Assembly: GCA_036346205.1 (NCBI GenBank)
Contig: JARFJB010001947.1
Coordinates: forward strand, 62,001 to 126,000
DNA: 64,000 nt
Direction of reading: 5' to 3'
DNA from: Vesta saturnalis
Lineage: Eukaryota; Arthropoda; Insecta; Coleoptera; Lampyridae
Part shown: positions 1 to 9,421 of the stretch, piece after piece
Position numbering within the stretch: the stretch's first letter is position 1
Layout of the letters: every line of letters begins with the position of its first letter
Translations under genes and position numbers: made by a program
The notes under the pieces: model-generated
What the model was told of the DNA's origin: nothing
What the model saw: the letters and a program-made list of their open reading frames with translations, nothing else
The model's database searches: none

Positions 1-40
1 ATGTATAGGTAGATCCTCTAAACAGCCACCACCTATACAT
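1..40. repeat. Terminal hairpin at outer end of left arm
   Basis: A perfect 10-bp inverted repeat (ATGTATAGGT and ACCTATACAT) flanks a 20-bp loop. The same 40-bp unit closes the right arm, so the large palindrome carries a small palindrome at each outer end. Hairpin-in-terminus structure occurs in foldback elements and hairpin-ended linear replicons. The sequence alone does not distinguish these. Confidence 0.7.
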
Positions 41-1505
41 TAGGAACATCATATCTGATTTATTTGCATGTTTAATTACATACACAAAACTATTTCATTG
101 TAACGTGTTCATTAACAGCTGTAAAAACCCATTAATAAGTAATAATTACTTATATATAACATAGAGTTAAATTAAAATTAACACGTTTTAAGAATATCAG
201 GTTGATATAACGGAAATAAAAGGCAAAAGGTTTTAATGGTTTATTATTATATAGGTGAATTAACAATAACTATAAGTTTAAAAACCGTGCGTACTTACTA
301 TTTTGTAGAGCGGATCTTATGACGTTATCCTATAAGCATGATAATACATTTTAAAAATCTTTATCGGCATTTTTGTTAGCAATATCAGGTAAAAAACATA
401 GATAAAAATAATACGCTCACCTTTAGAAGTTTTTCCTTCAGCGCTGTCATATGCTAAACTGAATTTTTATACAACGTACCTCACTAAAACACGCTTTGTG
501 AATGGCTGAATATAAACACTCGATTACATACGGACATTAACTATTTAGAAAGTAATACAGAAAAACCTGAATTCGTATTTAATAATTATGTTGTACTTAC
601 AAAAAATTTACATTCAAAACACAAATATTTTAAAAACGTCTAATACCACTAATGTTGCATCATAATAATAAAACTCATTATACAGTGATTACATATTAAA
701 TACTTAAAATATGTAACTTTATACTACATCTATTATTACATAGAGATGGGATTATTCTTAAATTTAATTGATTTCGATAGAGCTCTGGAAATACTACAAC
801 CGTTCGAAATCTGTCTTCTTCTCTCGATATCAAAAAGCTATACTAGTGATACATTAAGTAAGCATAATATCGGATACAGCTACATTGCTAACGATTATTG
901 ATGTTTTTGCATGAGATTTTTGAATGAGACAGCCTCGCAGGTATTTTTTAAGAAAAGCTATACACATCTCACGAGAGCAAACGAGATTTTTGAGATACAA
1001 TCTCCTCATCACCTACACCTTGAACGATTATATTGTAACCTATAAAGCAAAGCTAATAACCCTAATAGTTTATCAGACATTATTACATGGACACGAGGTT
1101 AGCTCTAAATTAAATGGTTTCAACGCTGCTCTGGGAATGCTGTACACACTTAAAACCTTTAAGTCTGCTCGCCGAAGTTGTACCGTATTCACTTTCTTCA
1201 GTTTTATCTGCACTCTGTTTCGAAGCTGTAGTACGTTTTCTAATACATAAACAGAATCTTCAATACTGTGATACGTGTAGCAGCAAAACACATTAGCTAG
1301 TTAGTTTCACCTCTATATTACTTTACATGCAAGCCTGATCTTATCATAAATAAATACATCTGTCAAAAAAAGCTATTAAACATAACTCCACGGCCAGGTA
1401 TAGCAAGCAACGCTTCCAATTATAGCTCTTAGTCAACACAATAGGGCCTACAACTACATACAATCGACTAGCACTGCTTTAGCACGAGGATCAAACGAAA
1501 AACAC

Positions 1506-1702
1506 GCACTCACGTAAGCACCACGTCACGCACGCACGCACGCAAGCTCGCCGTACGCTCGCACGTACGCACGCACGTGCGAACGCTCGCGTACGTACGC
1601 ACACGCTCGCACGTACGCACGAACGTACACGCGCTCGCACGTACGCACGCTCACACGTACGCGCGTTCGCACGCCCGTACGTACCGCGCACGCACACGTA
1701 TC

Positions 1703-1750
<48 letters not shown>
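1506..1750. repeat. GC-rich ACGC/ACGT repeat followed by (CA)n
   Basis: About 190 bp of degenerate ACGCACGTACGC-type repeat runs into a perfect (CA)n from 1703 to 1749. Long frames through it in several phases are simple-repeat artefacts. Mirrored at 3854-4120. Confidence 0.9.
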
Positions 1751-1752
<2 letters not shown>

Positions 1753-1931
1753 AGGCGAAAACACGCTAAAGCGAAAAACTTGTAAACTTGCAAACATGAA
1801 TCAAGACGGTGGAGCACCGCTAGAAAAAACAGGTTTATTAACAAAACCGAAGGAAAGCTTAACGTTTTGAAATATATTATTATTATTATTATTATAAACA
1901 ACAATACATCATTATTATTTAATAACATGCT

Positions 1932-2276
1932 TTATCGGTTCTTCTTCTTCTTGAACCGTGAGTCGTCCTCATCATCATCATCATGATTTTGAGATTTGCC
2001 TTTCCCCCCTACCTCATCGCTCTTCTTTCTCTTCTGTGAACCATCATCTTGGATGTGAGATACACCCAGCGCAACCACGTCATTGCTTTCATCATTATCT
2101 TGAACGGTTATGTTGTAATAGTTTATTAACAAGTCAGTAAAATCTCTAATGTCCGCTGATGTTGGCTCATAAACAGGAGAATACATTATAGTAATGCTCA
2201 CTCGATGACAGTTACACTTTAAAGAGCGAAACACACGAGAAACGAGAACGCAGCTAGCCTTGGGTCTTGTGCGCAA
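1932..2276 (-). CDS. Hypothetical acidic/basic-tailed protein in palindrome arm
   Basis: Not recognised. The frame gives 114 residues, but the first part lies in the satellite edge. A more natural start is the internal Met at 2186, giving 85 residues. The C-terminal half has a KRKK cluster, then a run of Asp/Glu with an SQNHDDDDE-type stretch, then a lysine-rich end (FKKKKN), suggesting a nuclear or nucleic-acid-associated protein if expressed. No domain, signal peptide or membrane segment is visible. The mirror copy at 3420-3680 on the plus strand is broken by several small deletions. It could be the last exon of a longer gene or a chance frame in a mobile element. Confidence 0.35.
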   Translation of the reverse strand: MRTRPKASCVLVSRVFRSLKCNCHRVSITIMYSPVYEPTSADIRDFTDLLINYYNITVQDNDESNDVVALGVSHIQDDGSQKRKKSDEVGGKGKSQNHDDDDEDDSRFKKKKNR

Positions 2277-3400
2277 GCGTGCTCGTCAATGTTCGGGTAG
2301 AATCGGACATCTTCGGGATGTCTGAAGTATTGACCTAACCACACTCTAACATAGCCCCTGGGGGCATGTTTATAAATCTAAACGCCTCTTTTATGGTCGA
2401 GGTATTTTCTCCTAAGACGCCAGAACGCAGCTAGCCTTTGGTCTTGTGCGCAAGCGTGCTCGTCACTATTCGGGTAGAATCGGACATCTTCAGTGGATAT
2501 CTGAAGTATTGACCTAATCACACTCTAACATAGCCCTGGGCATGTTTATAAATCTAAACGCCTCTTTTATGGTCGAGGTATTTTCTCCTAAGACAGAAGC
2601 AGCTAGCCTTTGGTCTTGTGCGCAAGCGTGCTCATCAATGTTCGGGTAGAATCGGACATCTTAGGGTTTGTCTGGTATTGACCTAATCACACTCTAACAT
2701 AGCCCCTGAGGCATGTTTATAAATCTAAACGCCTCTTTTATGGTCAGTATTTTCTCCTAAGACAGAACAGCTAGCCTTTGGTCTTGTGCAAGCGTGTCAT
2801 CAATGTTCTAGAATCGGACATCTTCAGGATGTTGAATTGACCTAACCACACTCTAACATAGCCCTGGGATATGTTTATAAATCTAAACGCCTCTATTATA
2901 GTCGGTATTTTCTCCTAAGACGCCGTCTTAGAAAACCAATATTCTGCACGAACAGCACGCTTGCGCACAAGACCAAAGGCTAGCTGCGTTCTGGCGTCTT
3001 AGGAGAAAATACCTAGACCATAAAGCGTTTAGATTTATAAATTTAATGCTCCACTATGTTAGAGTGTGATTTCAATACTACAACAAGAGTCCGATTCTGA
3101 AATTGAAACACGCTTGCCACGACAAAGGCTAGCTTTGCGTCTTGGAAAATACCTGACCTAAAAGCGTTTAGATTTATAATATGTAGAGTTATTAGTCAAT
3201 ACTTCAGACAAAGATGTCCGATTCTACGAACATTGAGAGCACGTTGCGCCAAACAAGCTAGCTGCGTTTGGCGTCTTAGAAAATACCTCAACCATAAAGA
3301 GGCGTTTAGATTTATAACATGCATGCTTAGGTGTTAGTCAATACTTACACGAAGATGTCGATTCGTACTGAGAGATCCAAAACCAAGGCGTTTGTTTTTT
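2251..3400. repeat. Satellite block spanning the palindrome centre
   Basis: Direct copies start at 2251, 2429, 2600 and 2768 with the word CAGCTAGCCT, and reverse-complement copies continue after 2923. Each monomer also carries GAATCGGACATCTT, a TAAATCTAAACGCCTC core and TTTTCTCCTAAGAC. Spacing falls from 178 to 171, 168 and about 155 bp on the left, then about 149, 130 and 120 bp on the right. The satellite sits immediately upstream of the ORF at 1932-2276 on its coding strand. Confidence 0.85.
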
Positions 3401-3419
3401 GTTCGCTCTTTAAAGTGTA

Positions 3420-3680
3420 ACTGTCATCAGCATTACTATAATTATTCTCCTGTATAGAACATCGCGGACATTAGAGATTTTACTGACTTGTTAATAAACT
3501 ATTACAACATAACCGTTCAAGATAATGATGAACGATGACGTGGTTGAGCTGGTGTATCTCACATCCAAGATGATGGTTCAGAAGAAAAGAAGAGATGAGA
3601 GAAGGGCAAATCTCAAAATCATGATGATGATGATGGACGACTCACGGTTCAAGAAGAAGAAGAAAACCGATAAAGCATGT
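3420..3680 (+). pseudogene. Mirror copy of the arm ORF, broken by small deletions
   Basis: Reverse-complement counterpart of 1932-2186. The words GGACATTAGAGATTTTACTG and AATCATGATGATGATGATG are shared, but one- to several-base deletions shift the frame repeatedly. The downstream TTATTAAATAATAATGATG is again shared with the left arm. Whether the deletions are real or consensus errors cannot be told from the sequence. Confidence 0.6.
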
Positions 3681-3853
3681 TATTAAATAATAATGATGTG
3701 TTGTTGTATAATAATAATAATAATATTTTCAAAACGTTAAGCTTTCCTTCGGTTTTGTTAATAAACCTGTTTTTTCTAGCGGTGCTCCACCGTCTTGATT
3801 CATGTTTGCAAGTTTACAAGTTTTTCGCTTTGCGTGTTTTCGCTCGTGTGTTG

Positions 3854-3924
<71 letters not shown>

Positions 3925-4120
3925 CGTGCGTGCGAGCGTACGTACGGGCGTGCGAACGCGTACGTGAGCGTGCGTACTGCGAGCGCGTGTACGTTTGCGT
4001 ACGTGCGAGCGTGCGTGTCGTACGTACGAGCGTTCGACGTGCGTGCGTACGTGCGAGCGTACGTGCGAGCTTGCGTGCGATTGCGTGCGTGCGTGCGTGC
4101 GAACGTGTGTAGTGGTGCGT
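3854..4120. repeat. (TG)n followed by GC-rich GTGC/GTAC repeat
   Basis: Right-arm mirror of the block at 1506-1750. The dinucleotide tract here (about 67 bp) is longer than its partner (about 47 bp), as expected for a slippage-prone tract. The frames through it are not genes. Confidence 0.9.
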
Positions 4121-5564
4121 GCGTGTTTTTCGTTTGATCCTCGTGCTAAAGCAGTGCTAGTCGATTGTATGTAGTTGTTGTAGGCCCTATTGTGTTGACT
4201 AAGAGCTATAATTGGAAGCGTTGCTTGCATCCTGGCCGTGAGTTATGTTTAATCAGCTTTTTTGACAGATGTATTTATTTATGATAAGATCAGGCTTGCA
4301 TGTAAAGTAATATAGAGGTGAAACTAACTAGCTAATGTGTTTTGCTGCTACACGTATCACAGTATTGAAGATTCTGTTTATGTATTAGAAAACGTACTAC
4401 AGCTTCGAAACAGAGTGCAGATAAAATTGAAGAAAGTGAATACGGTACAACTTCGGCGAGCAGACTAAAGGTTTTAAGTGTACAGCATTCCCAGAGCAGC
4501 GTTGAAACCATTTAATTTAGAGCTAACCTCGTGTCCATGTAATAATGTCTGATAAACTATTAGGGTTATTAGCTTGCTTTATAGGTTACAATATAATCGT
4601 TCAAGGTGTAGGTGATGAGATTGTATCTCAAAATCTCGTTTGTCTCGTGAGATTGTATAGCTTTTCTTAAAAATACCTGCGAGGCTGTCTCATTCAAAAA
4701 TCTCATGCAAAAAAACATCAATAATCGTTAGCAATGTAGCTGTATCCGATATTATGCTTACTTAATGTATCACTAGTATAGCTTTTTGATATCGAGAGAA
4801 GAAGCAGATTTCGAACGGTTGTAGTATTTCCAGAGCTCTATCGAAATCAATTAAATTTAAGAATAATCCCATCTCTATGTAATAATAGATGTAGTATAAA
4901 GTTACATTTTAAGTATTTAATGTAATCACTGTATAATGAGTTTTATTATTATGATGCAACATTAGTGGTATTAGACGTTTTAAAATATTTGTGTTTTGAA
5001 TGTAAATTTTTGTAAGTACAACATAATTATTAAATACGAATTCAGGTTTTTCTGTATTACTTTCTAAATAGTTAATGTCCGTATGTAATCGAGTGTTTTA
5101 TATTCAGCCATTCACAAAAGCGTGTTTTAGTGGTACGTTGTATAAAAATTCAGTTTACATATGACAGCGTGAAGGAAAAACTTCTAAAGGTGAGCGTATT
5201 ATTTTAATCTATGTTTTTACCTGATATTGCTAACAAAATGCCGATAAAGATTTTTAAAATGTATTATCGTGCTTATAGGATAACGTCATAAGATCCGCTC
5301 TACAAAATAGTAAGTACGCAGGTTTTTAAACTTATAGTTATTGTTAATTCACCTATATAATAATAAACCATTAAAACCTTTTGCCTTTTATTTCCGTTAT
5401 ATCAACCTGATATTCTTAAAACATGTTAATTTTAATTTAACTCTATGTTATATATAAGTAATTATTACTTAATGGGTTTTACAGCTGTTAATGAACACGT
5501 TACAATGAAATAGTTTTGTGTGTATGTAATTAAACATGCAAATAAATCAGATATGATGTTCCTA

Positions 5565-5604
5565 ATGTATAGGTGGTGGCTGTTTAGAGGATCTACCTAT
5601 ACAT
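5565..5604. repeat. Terminal hairpin at outer end of right arm
   Basis: Exact reverse complement of positions 1-40, with the same 10-bp stem and 20-bp loop. It marks the last base of detectable inverted symmetry, since the next bases (aaagcatcatt) have no visible partner. Confidence 0.7.
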
Positions 5605-5790
5605 AAAGCATCATTCCATTAGGTAGAAATTATTTATTATTTCACGTCATATTTAATTAAACTTGAATGTATTCAGTTTCAGCTGTAATCTGATTTCCGC
5701 AAACTGTAGAATAATTTCGGTTGATTGGTTGAGATTGATCTGGTGATCGATCGTGCTTTGTTTGAGATTGATTAATTAATTGAATTGTTG

Positions 5791-5829
<39 letters not shown>

Positions 5830-6339
5830 GTGTGTGTGAGTAGAGAGAGGAAAACAAGAGTAAGAGACAGAGAGGTGTGCATTATCAGCTTCTGTTATAG
5901 AAAATGTTCATTAGTCTTTACGCCGCTAGATGGCACTAAAATCAATTTTACTCAAAGAGGCAACCTGAGAACAAGTTCGAAGCTACACGTGTCGCACAAG
6001 AACCTCCTTATTAGAAATACAACATTTTAGGTAAAAGATCATCCATTAGCATGTGGCCATTTTAAAGCAATAGGGTCGATAATTTCAATAATATCTTATT
6101 AATTATGCAATCAACATTGTATGGTGTGCATTTGCCTAACTCCAGGGGCACTGTTCTTAATATAGCCAGAAGGTCCTTAATACCACAAATAACCTAAGAT
6201 TACCCTAGTCCAGCCAGCCCTAAGCTCCAGCCCTAAATACAGTTCTAGGACCAACACCCCTGTCCTCACGTTAGCAAAGTCCTAGTGTCAAGGTCCTTAA
6301 TACAGCCTGTTTAACTCAAAAGAAATAATAAAAATAAGT
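5605..6339. other. Non-coding, includes a short (TG)n
   Basis: Contains (TG)n at about 5791-5827, a CTCF-like core at 5923-5935, and two copies of AAGGTCCTTAATAC at about 6170 and 6293. No coding sequence is supported. Confidence 0.5.
5923..5935 (+). promoter_or_regulatory. CTCF-like core motif
   Basis: CCGCTAGATGGCA matches the conserved CTCF core (CCASYAGRKGGCR) at nearly every position. Similar words occur at 35235 and 52545. A 13-bp degenerate match can arise by chance in 64 kb, so this is only a candidate. Confidence 0.25.
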
Positions 6340-6665
6340 AATACGGTCCTTCACGTAAGCGAGTAAAAATAATTAGGTGAAAATACGGTCTCACTGTGTG
6401 TAAAATAGGGTGAAAATACACGTCATACGTAAGCGTAAAAAATGAAAATCCTGTCTCACAGTGGGTATAAAAATAAGGGTTGAAAGCGGTCTCACACGTG
6501 GATGTAAAAATAGGGTGAAATAACGTCCCACGTAAGCGTTAAAATAAGGTGAAATATGGTCTCACACGTGGATGTAAAAATTAGGTTGAAAATCGGTCTC
6601 ACGTGGATGTAAAAATAGGGTGAAAATACGTCCTACACGTAAGCGAGTAAAATAAGGGTGAAAAT
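6340..6665. repeat. Minisatellite, about 35-45 bp unit
   Basis: Imperfect tandem copies of a unit containing GATGTAAAAATAGGGTGAAA and GGTCTCACACGTG or CGTCCTACACGTAAGCG. Two sub-variants (CACGTGGATGT and CACGTAAGCGA) alternate. Unit lengths vary by a few bases. No coding potential is apparent. Confidence 0.8.
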
Positions 6666-7455
6666 CCACGTGGCGGGCTTGTGAGTCAAAATCAAGATGG
6701 CGGACAAGTGTCCCACTACTACTGGTAACTGATGTTTAATTTCTATATTGCGGAGTGACTTGCGAAACGAATTAGTAAGTCGTTCATTTTTTTAATTTGG
6801 GTTTAAGATAAGGCATAAGGGCTATTGCTTTGGGCGAACTTTAAAAAAAAATCGGTTTATAGCTCTAATCCTGTTTCCGGGAGACTTATTTTCAAATCCT
6901 TACCAGACATTTGTTTTTAATTTCTGTAGGTATTGTTTTGCTGTTGTTATGATTATTAAAATTGTTGGTTTCCTTTTTTGGATTATTTAGATTAATACGT
7001 ATGAAGCTCACGAACGAATCATTCCCAGTTGAATACACTGTCGATTACAATTGCCAGTAACTTGGCACTTATCCTTCTAGTTTAATTTTTTTATTTTTAA
7101 CTGCTGCAAACCTAATTGTTTGCGACTTGTTAAAGTTATTTTCTAATTTATTTATGTTAAACCAATCGTATGTTTGTTTTGTAATTCTATAGTACTGTTA
7201 AGAGTGGCCAAGTTATGAAATAATTATAATTTTATCAGCAAATTGGATATATTTATGTCGCAAAATATTGATTGCTAAATGGTTAACAGACATTATAAAA
7301 AGATAAGACCCTAATGCAGATTCTTACGGTATACCACATAAAGTAGGTTGGATACTAGAGGATTTGTTATGATAGAGGACACATTTCTTCGGTTTCTAAG
7401 GTACGACTGGAAACATATCCACGGAGTAGAAGGGAGACACCACTTTCAATTTTTG
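6666..7455. other. Non-coding flank upstream of a LINE
   Basis: AT-rich sequence without a supported gene. The last part may belong to the 5' UTR of the LINE that starts coding at 7548, but no 5' end or target-site duplication was identified. Confidence 0.4.
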
Positions 7456-7475
7456 ACCTTGGGAATTCCCAAGGT
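7456..7475. repeat. Perfect 20-bp palindrome
   Basis: ACCTTGGGAATTCCCAAGGT is identical to its reverse complement. About 40 bp downstream a second dyad, CTTGAGGT-TG-ACCTCAAG, follows. Both lie within 100 bp upstream of the LINE ORF1 start at 7548, so they could be internal promoter or binding elements of that retrotransposon. Confidence 0.6.
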
Positions 7476-7547
7476 GGCCCATGTTATTATTATTAACCTT
7501 GAGGTTGACCTCAAGCCTGGTCTTGGAGTTGGTCATGGACTGGTTTA

Positions 7548-8457
7548 ATGGCGTCTAGCTCTGACGCTTTAAAATCTACTACAACTAAAAATTGTGAACA
7601 CTGTAATAAATTTCCGTTAAATGGTATAGAATGTGTTATAGGTGGTAGTTTAAATCACCGTGGGTGTATTAAACATATAAACAATGTGGCATTGATTGAC
7701 GACAATAAGATAAATTGCTGTTGAGGTGTTGGTGGTAATATGGAGTTGCATATAAGTGCAGATGTAAATTCGCTTAAATTGGAAATTAATTACCCGAAGG
7801 AAGTAACAAAAAGAAAATGTGCAGTTATGGTACAGAAACAAGATGTTATCTGGTCATTAAAGCGGCAAATTATTTTAACAAATCAAACGAACGAATTACA
7901 AAATACATTATCAACACGTGCCGTGTCAATACTATCTGAACACGGTACAATTGATAATAAAAGTTGATAGGCTAGACTCCAAAAATACAAGTAAGAATGT
8001 AACACAATCACCTGTAACAGACAATTTAGCTACAAACAGTAGCATTCCAAATAATAAGAAATACTCAGACTGCGTAAAAATTAGTGGTCCTAAACTTAAA
8101 CCTCAAGCGGTTAATAAAAGCTCTTCTTCCAGAGGTATTCCTATTAAATCATTAACAATAACATCGACTGCATTAGTTCAAGATATAACCTATAAGCATT
8201 TAAACAAGAAGAAACATATTATTGGTAAAAGCAAATCTGACGAAATAAAAACGGTTCCCAAAATGGGGTACCTGCACGTTTTTACGTTTTACGTTTTACG
8301 TTTTACTGTTCAGTCTCTGTTGGCCTTTCTGAACAAATCTGCACCATCTATATCATTTAAATGTGAACAATTACTTAAGGAAAATAATTTATTTGCATCG
8401 TTTAAAGTAATTTTCCCTATCTCTCACGTTGAAGAGGTGTACAACCCGGATATTTAG
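7548..8457 (+). pseudogene. LINE ORF1 with PHD-like finger
   Basis: Starting at the ATG at 7548, the frame opens with MASSSDAL and a CEHC...H-x2-C...CC zinc-binding arrangement like the PHD-type fingers of CR1/Jockey ORF1 proteins, which bind the element's RNA or assist RNP formation. An in-frame TGA follows the finger at about 7724. A second stretch (7740-7967) is lysine-rich. A frameshift near 7960 moves the reading into another frame that runs to the stop at 8457. That last part contains a run of TTTTACG repeats (about 8278-8304) that looks like an expansion. No second ORF1 domain was confidently recognised. Confidence 0.65.
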
Positions 8458-8569
8458 CCTGAGGGTATGCAGTACAGCGCTTTACATTCTCTCGAAATTT
8501 TCCAGTACAAGCCGCTACTACCCAGCGTTCCTTCGATAAAGTGAGTGATATCTGTATAGATATAGAAGC

Positions 8570-9420
8570 TATGCACTTGAATGTACAATGTTTGTCCAGA
8601 AAACTCACTCTGATTGAACATTTTGTTAATGATTAGAATTTCTCGTTTTTAATGTTTAGTGAACATTTCTATGTAAACTGTGATATTGAAAACATTTTTA
8701 TTCATAATTTTAAATTAGTTTCACACTTTTCTCGAATAGAGGTGGAGCATCAATATTTGTAAACAAACCTAAACTTTTAGAATGCGCAGAATTAGCTTAT
8801 GGTAATCAATTATCTTTAGAAATGATTTTTGAGTGTTGTGCAATATCCTTCAGGGAAAATTTCTACCATATGAATATTTACAGACCACATACTGACTGTA
8901 AAGACAATATCAACCTGGTTTTTTGTTCAATTTTCGAAGGCTTTGCAGATATCATTCAAAAAGTTTAAGTATGTTATCCTCAGCGGTGATTTTAATCTTA
9001 ATCGATTTAATAATACTTGAAGTACCAAACAGTTTTTGATATATTTCACTTATATGGAATGACATCATTAATTATTGATTACACTAGAATTTTTACAACT
9101 GTCTATAATACCAGCTGCTCCTTAATAGACTACATTCACCAATATACCTCACTTATTAAAAACGAATAATTTTGATCCAGGTATATCAGATCATTATTGT
9201 CAAACGTTTTTAATAAATTATATAACTAATACGACCCACAACGAAAATAAATTTCAGTACTATCTTTTTAGAAATGTAAGTGATCAGTCTCTTTCGGAGC
9301 TAATGCATCAGTGGCTATATTTAAATTCAATCTTAATGTTGAAGATGAAGTCAACTTTTTATTTGATAAATTTTTTGATTAATTTCTTTGCTGTTTTAAT
9401 TATGCGTATCAAAATAAAGT
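8570..9420 (+). pseudogene. LINE ORF2 endonuclease region
   Basis: Translation in shifting frames gives the ordered signatures of an exonuclease-endonuclease-phosphatase domain: HLNVQCLSRKL near 8575, FSEHF, YRPH near 8880, and the LSGDFNLNRF box near 8985, with IDYIH near 9130. The domain nicks target DNA for target-primed reverse transcription. Several stops and frameshifts make it non-functional as it stands. It is followed directly by the RT block. Confidence 0.7.
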
Positions 9421-9421
9421 A

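Larger units (their letters stand above)
1..2922. repeat. Left arm of a 5.6-kb inverted repeat
   Basis: The first bases of the window reappear as their reverse complement at 5565-5604, and matching continues inward through the whole arm. Examples are the (CA)n block at 1703-1749 against (TG)n at 3854-3920, and the acidic ORF at 1932-2186 against 3420-3680. The innermost perfect symmetry is an 8-bp stem at 2915-2922 and 2924-2931. The arm is largely AT-rich, with a GC-rich ACGC/ACGT block at 1506-1700 and a satellite at its inner end. Its left limit is unknown because the window starts exactly where the right arm ends. It could be a foldback-type mobile element, a head-to-head dimer of a hairpin-ended element, or an assembly palindrome. 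Confidence 0.95.
2924..5604. repeat. Right arm of the 5.6-kb inverted repeat
   Basis: This is the reverse complement of the left arm but about 240 bp shorter. The missing bases are many small deletions concentrated between about 2940 and 3680, next to the centre. From about 4150 to 5604 the match is nearly perfect. Such graded loss away from a palindrome centre is expected when the second strand of an inverted duplicate is read through a nanopore, so part of the divergence may be technical. Unique sequence resumes after 5604. Confidence 0.95.

Noticed and set aside
1491..1928. Long Cys/Val/Arg frames across the GC-rich and (CA)n block
   Set aside because: Open in several phases on both strands because the repeat contains no stop codons; no protein-like content outside the repeat.
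3795..4230. Overlapping frames across the (TG)n block of the right arm
   Set aside because: Mirror of the same simple repeat; artefacts.
6340..6665. CRISPR-like array
   Set aside because: Units are contiguous and degenerate, with no unique spacers of constant size; the genome is eukaryotic.
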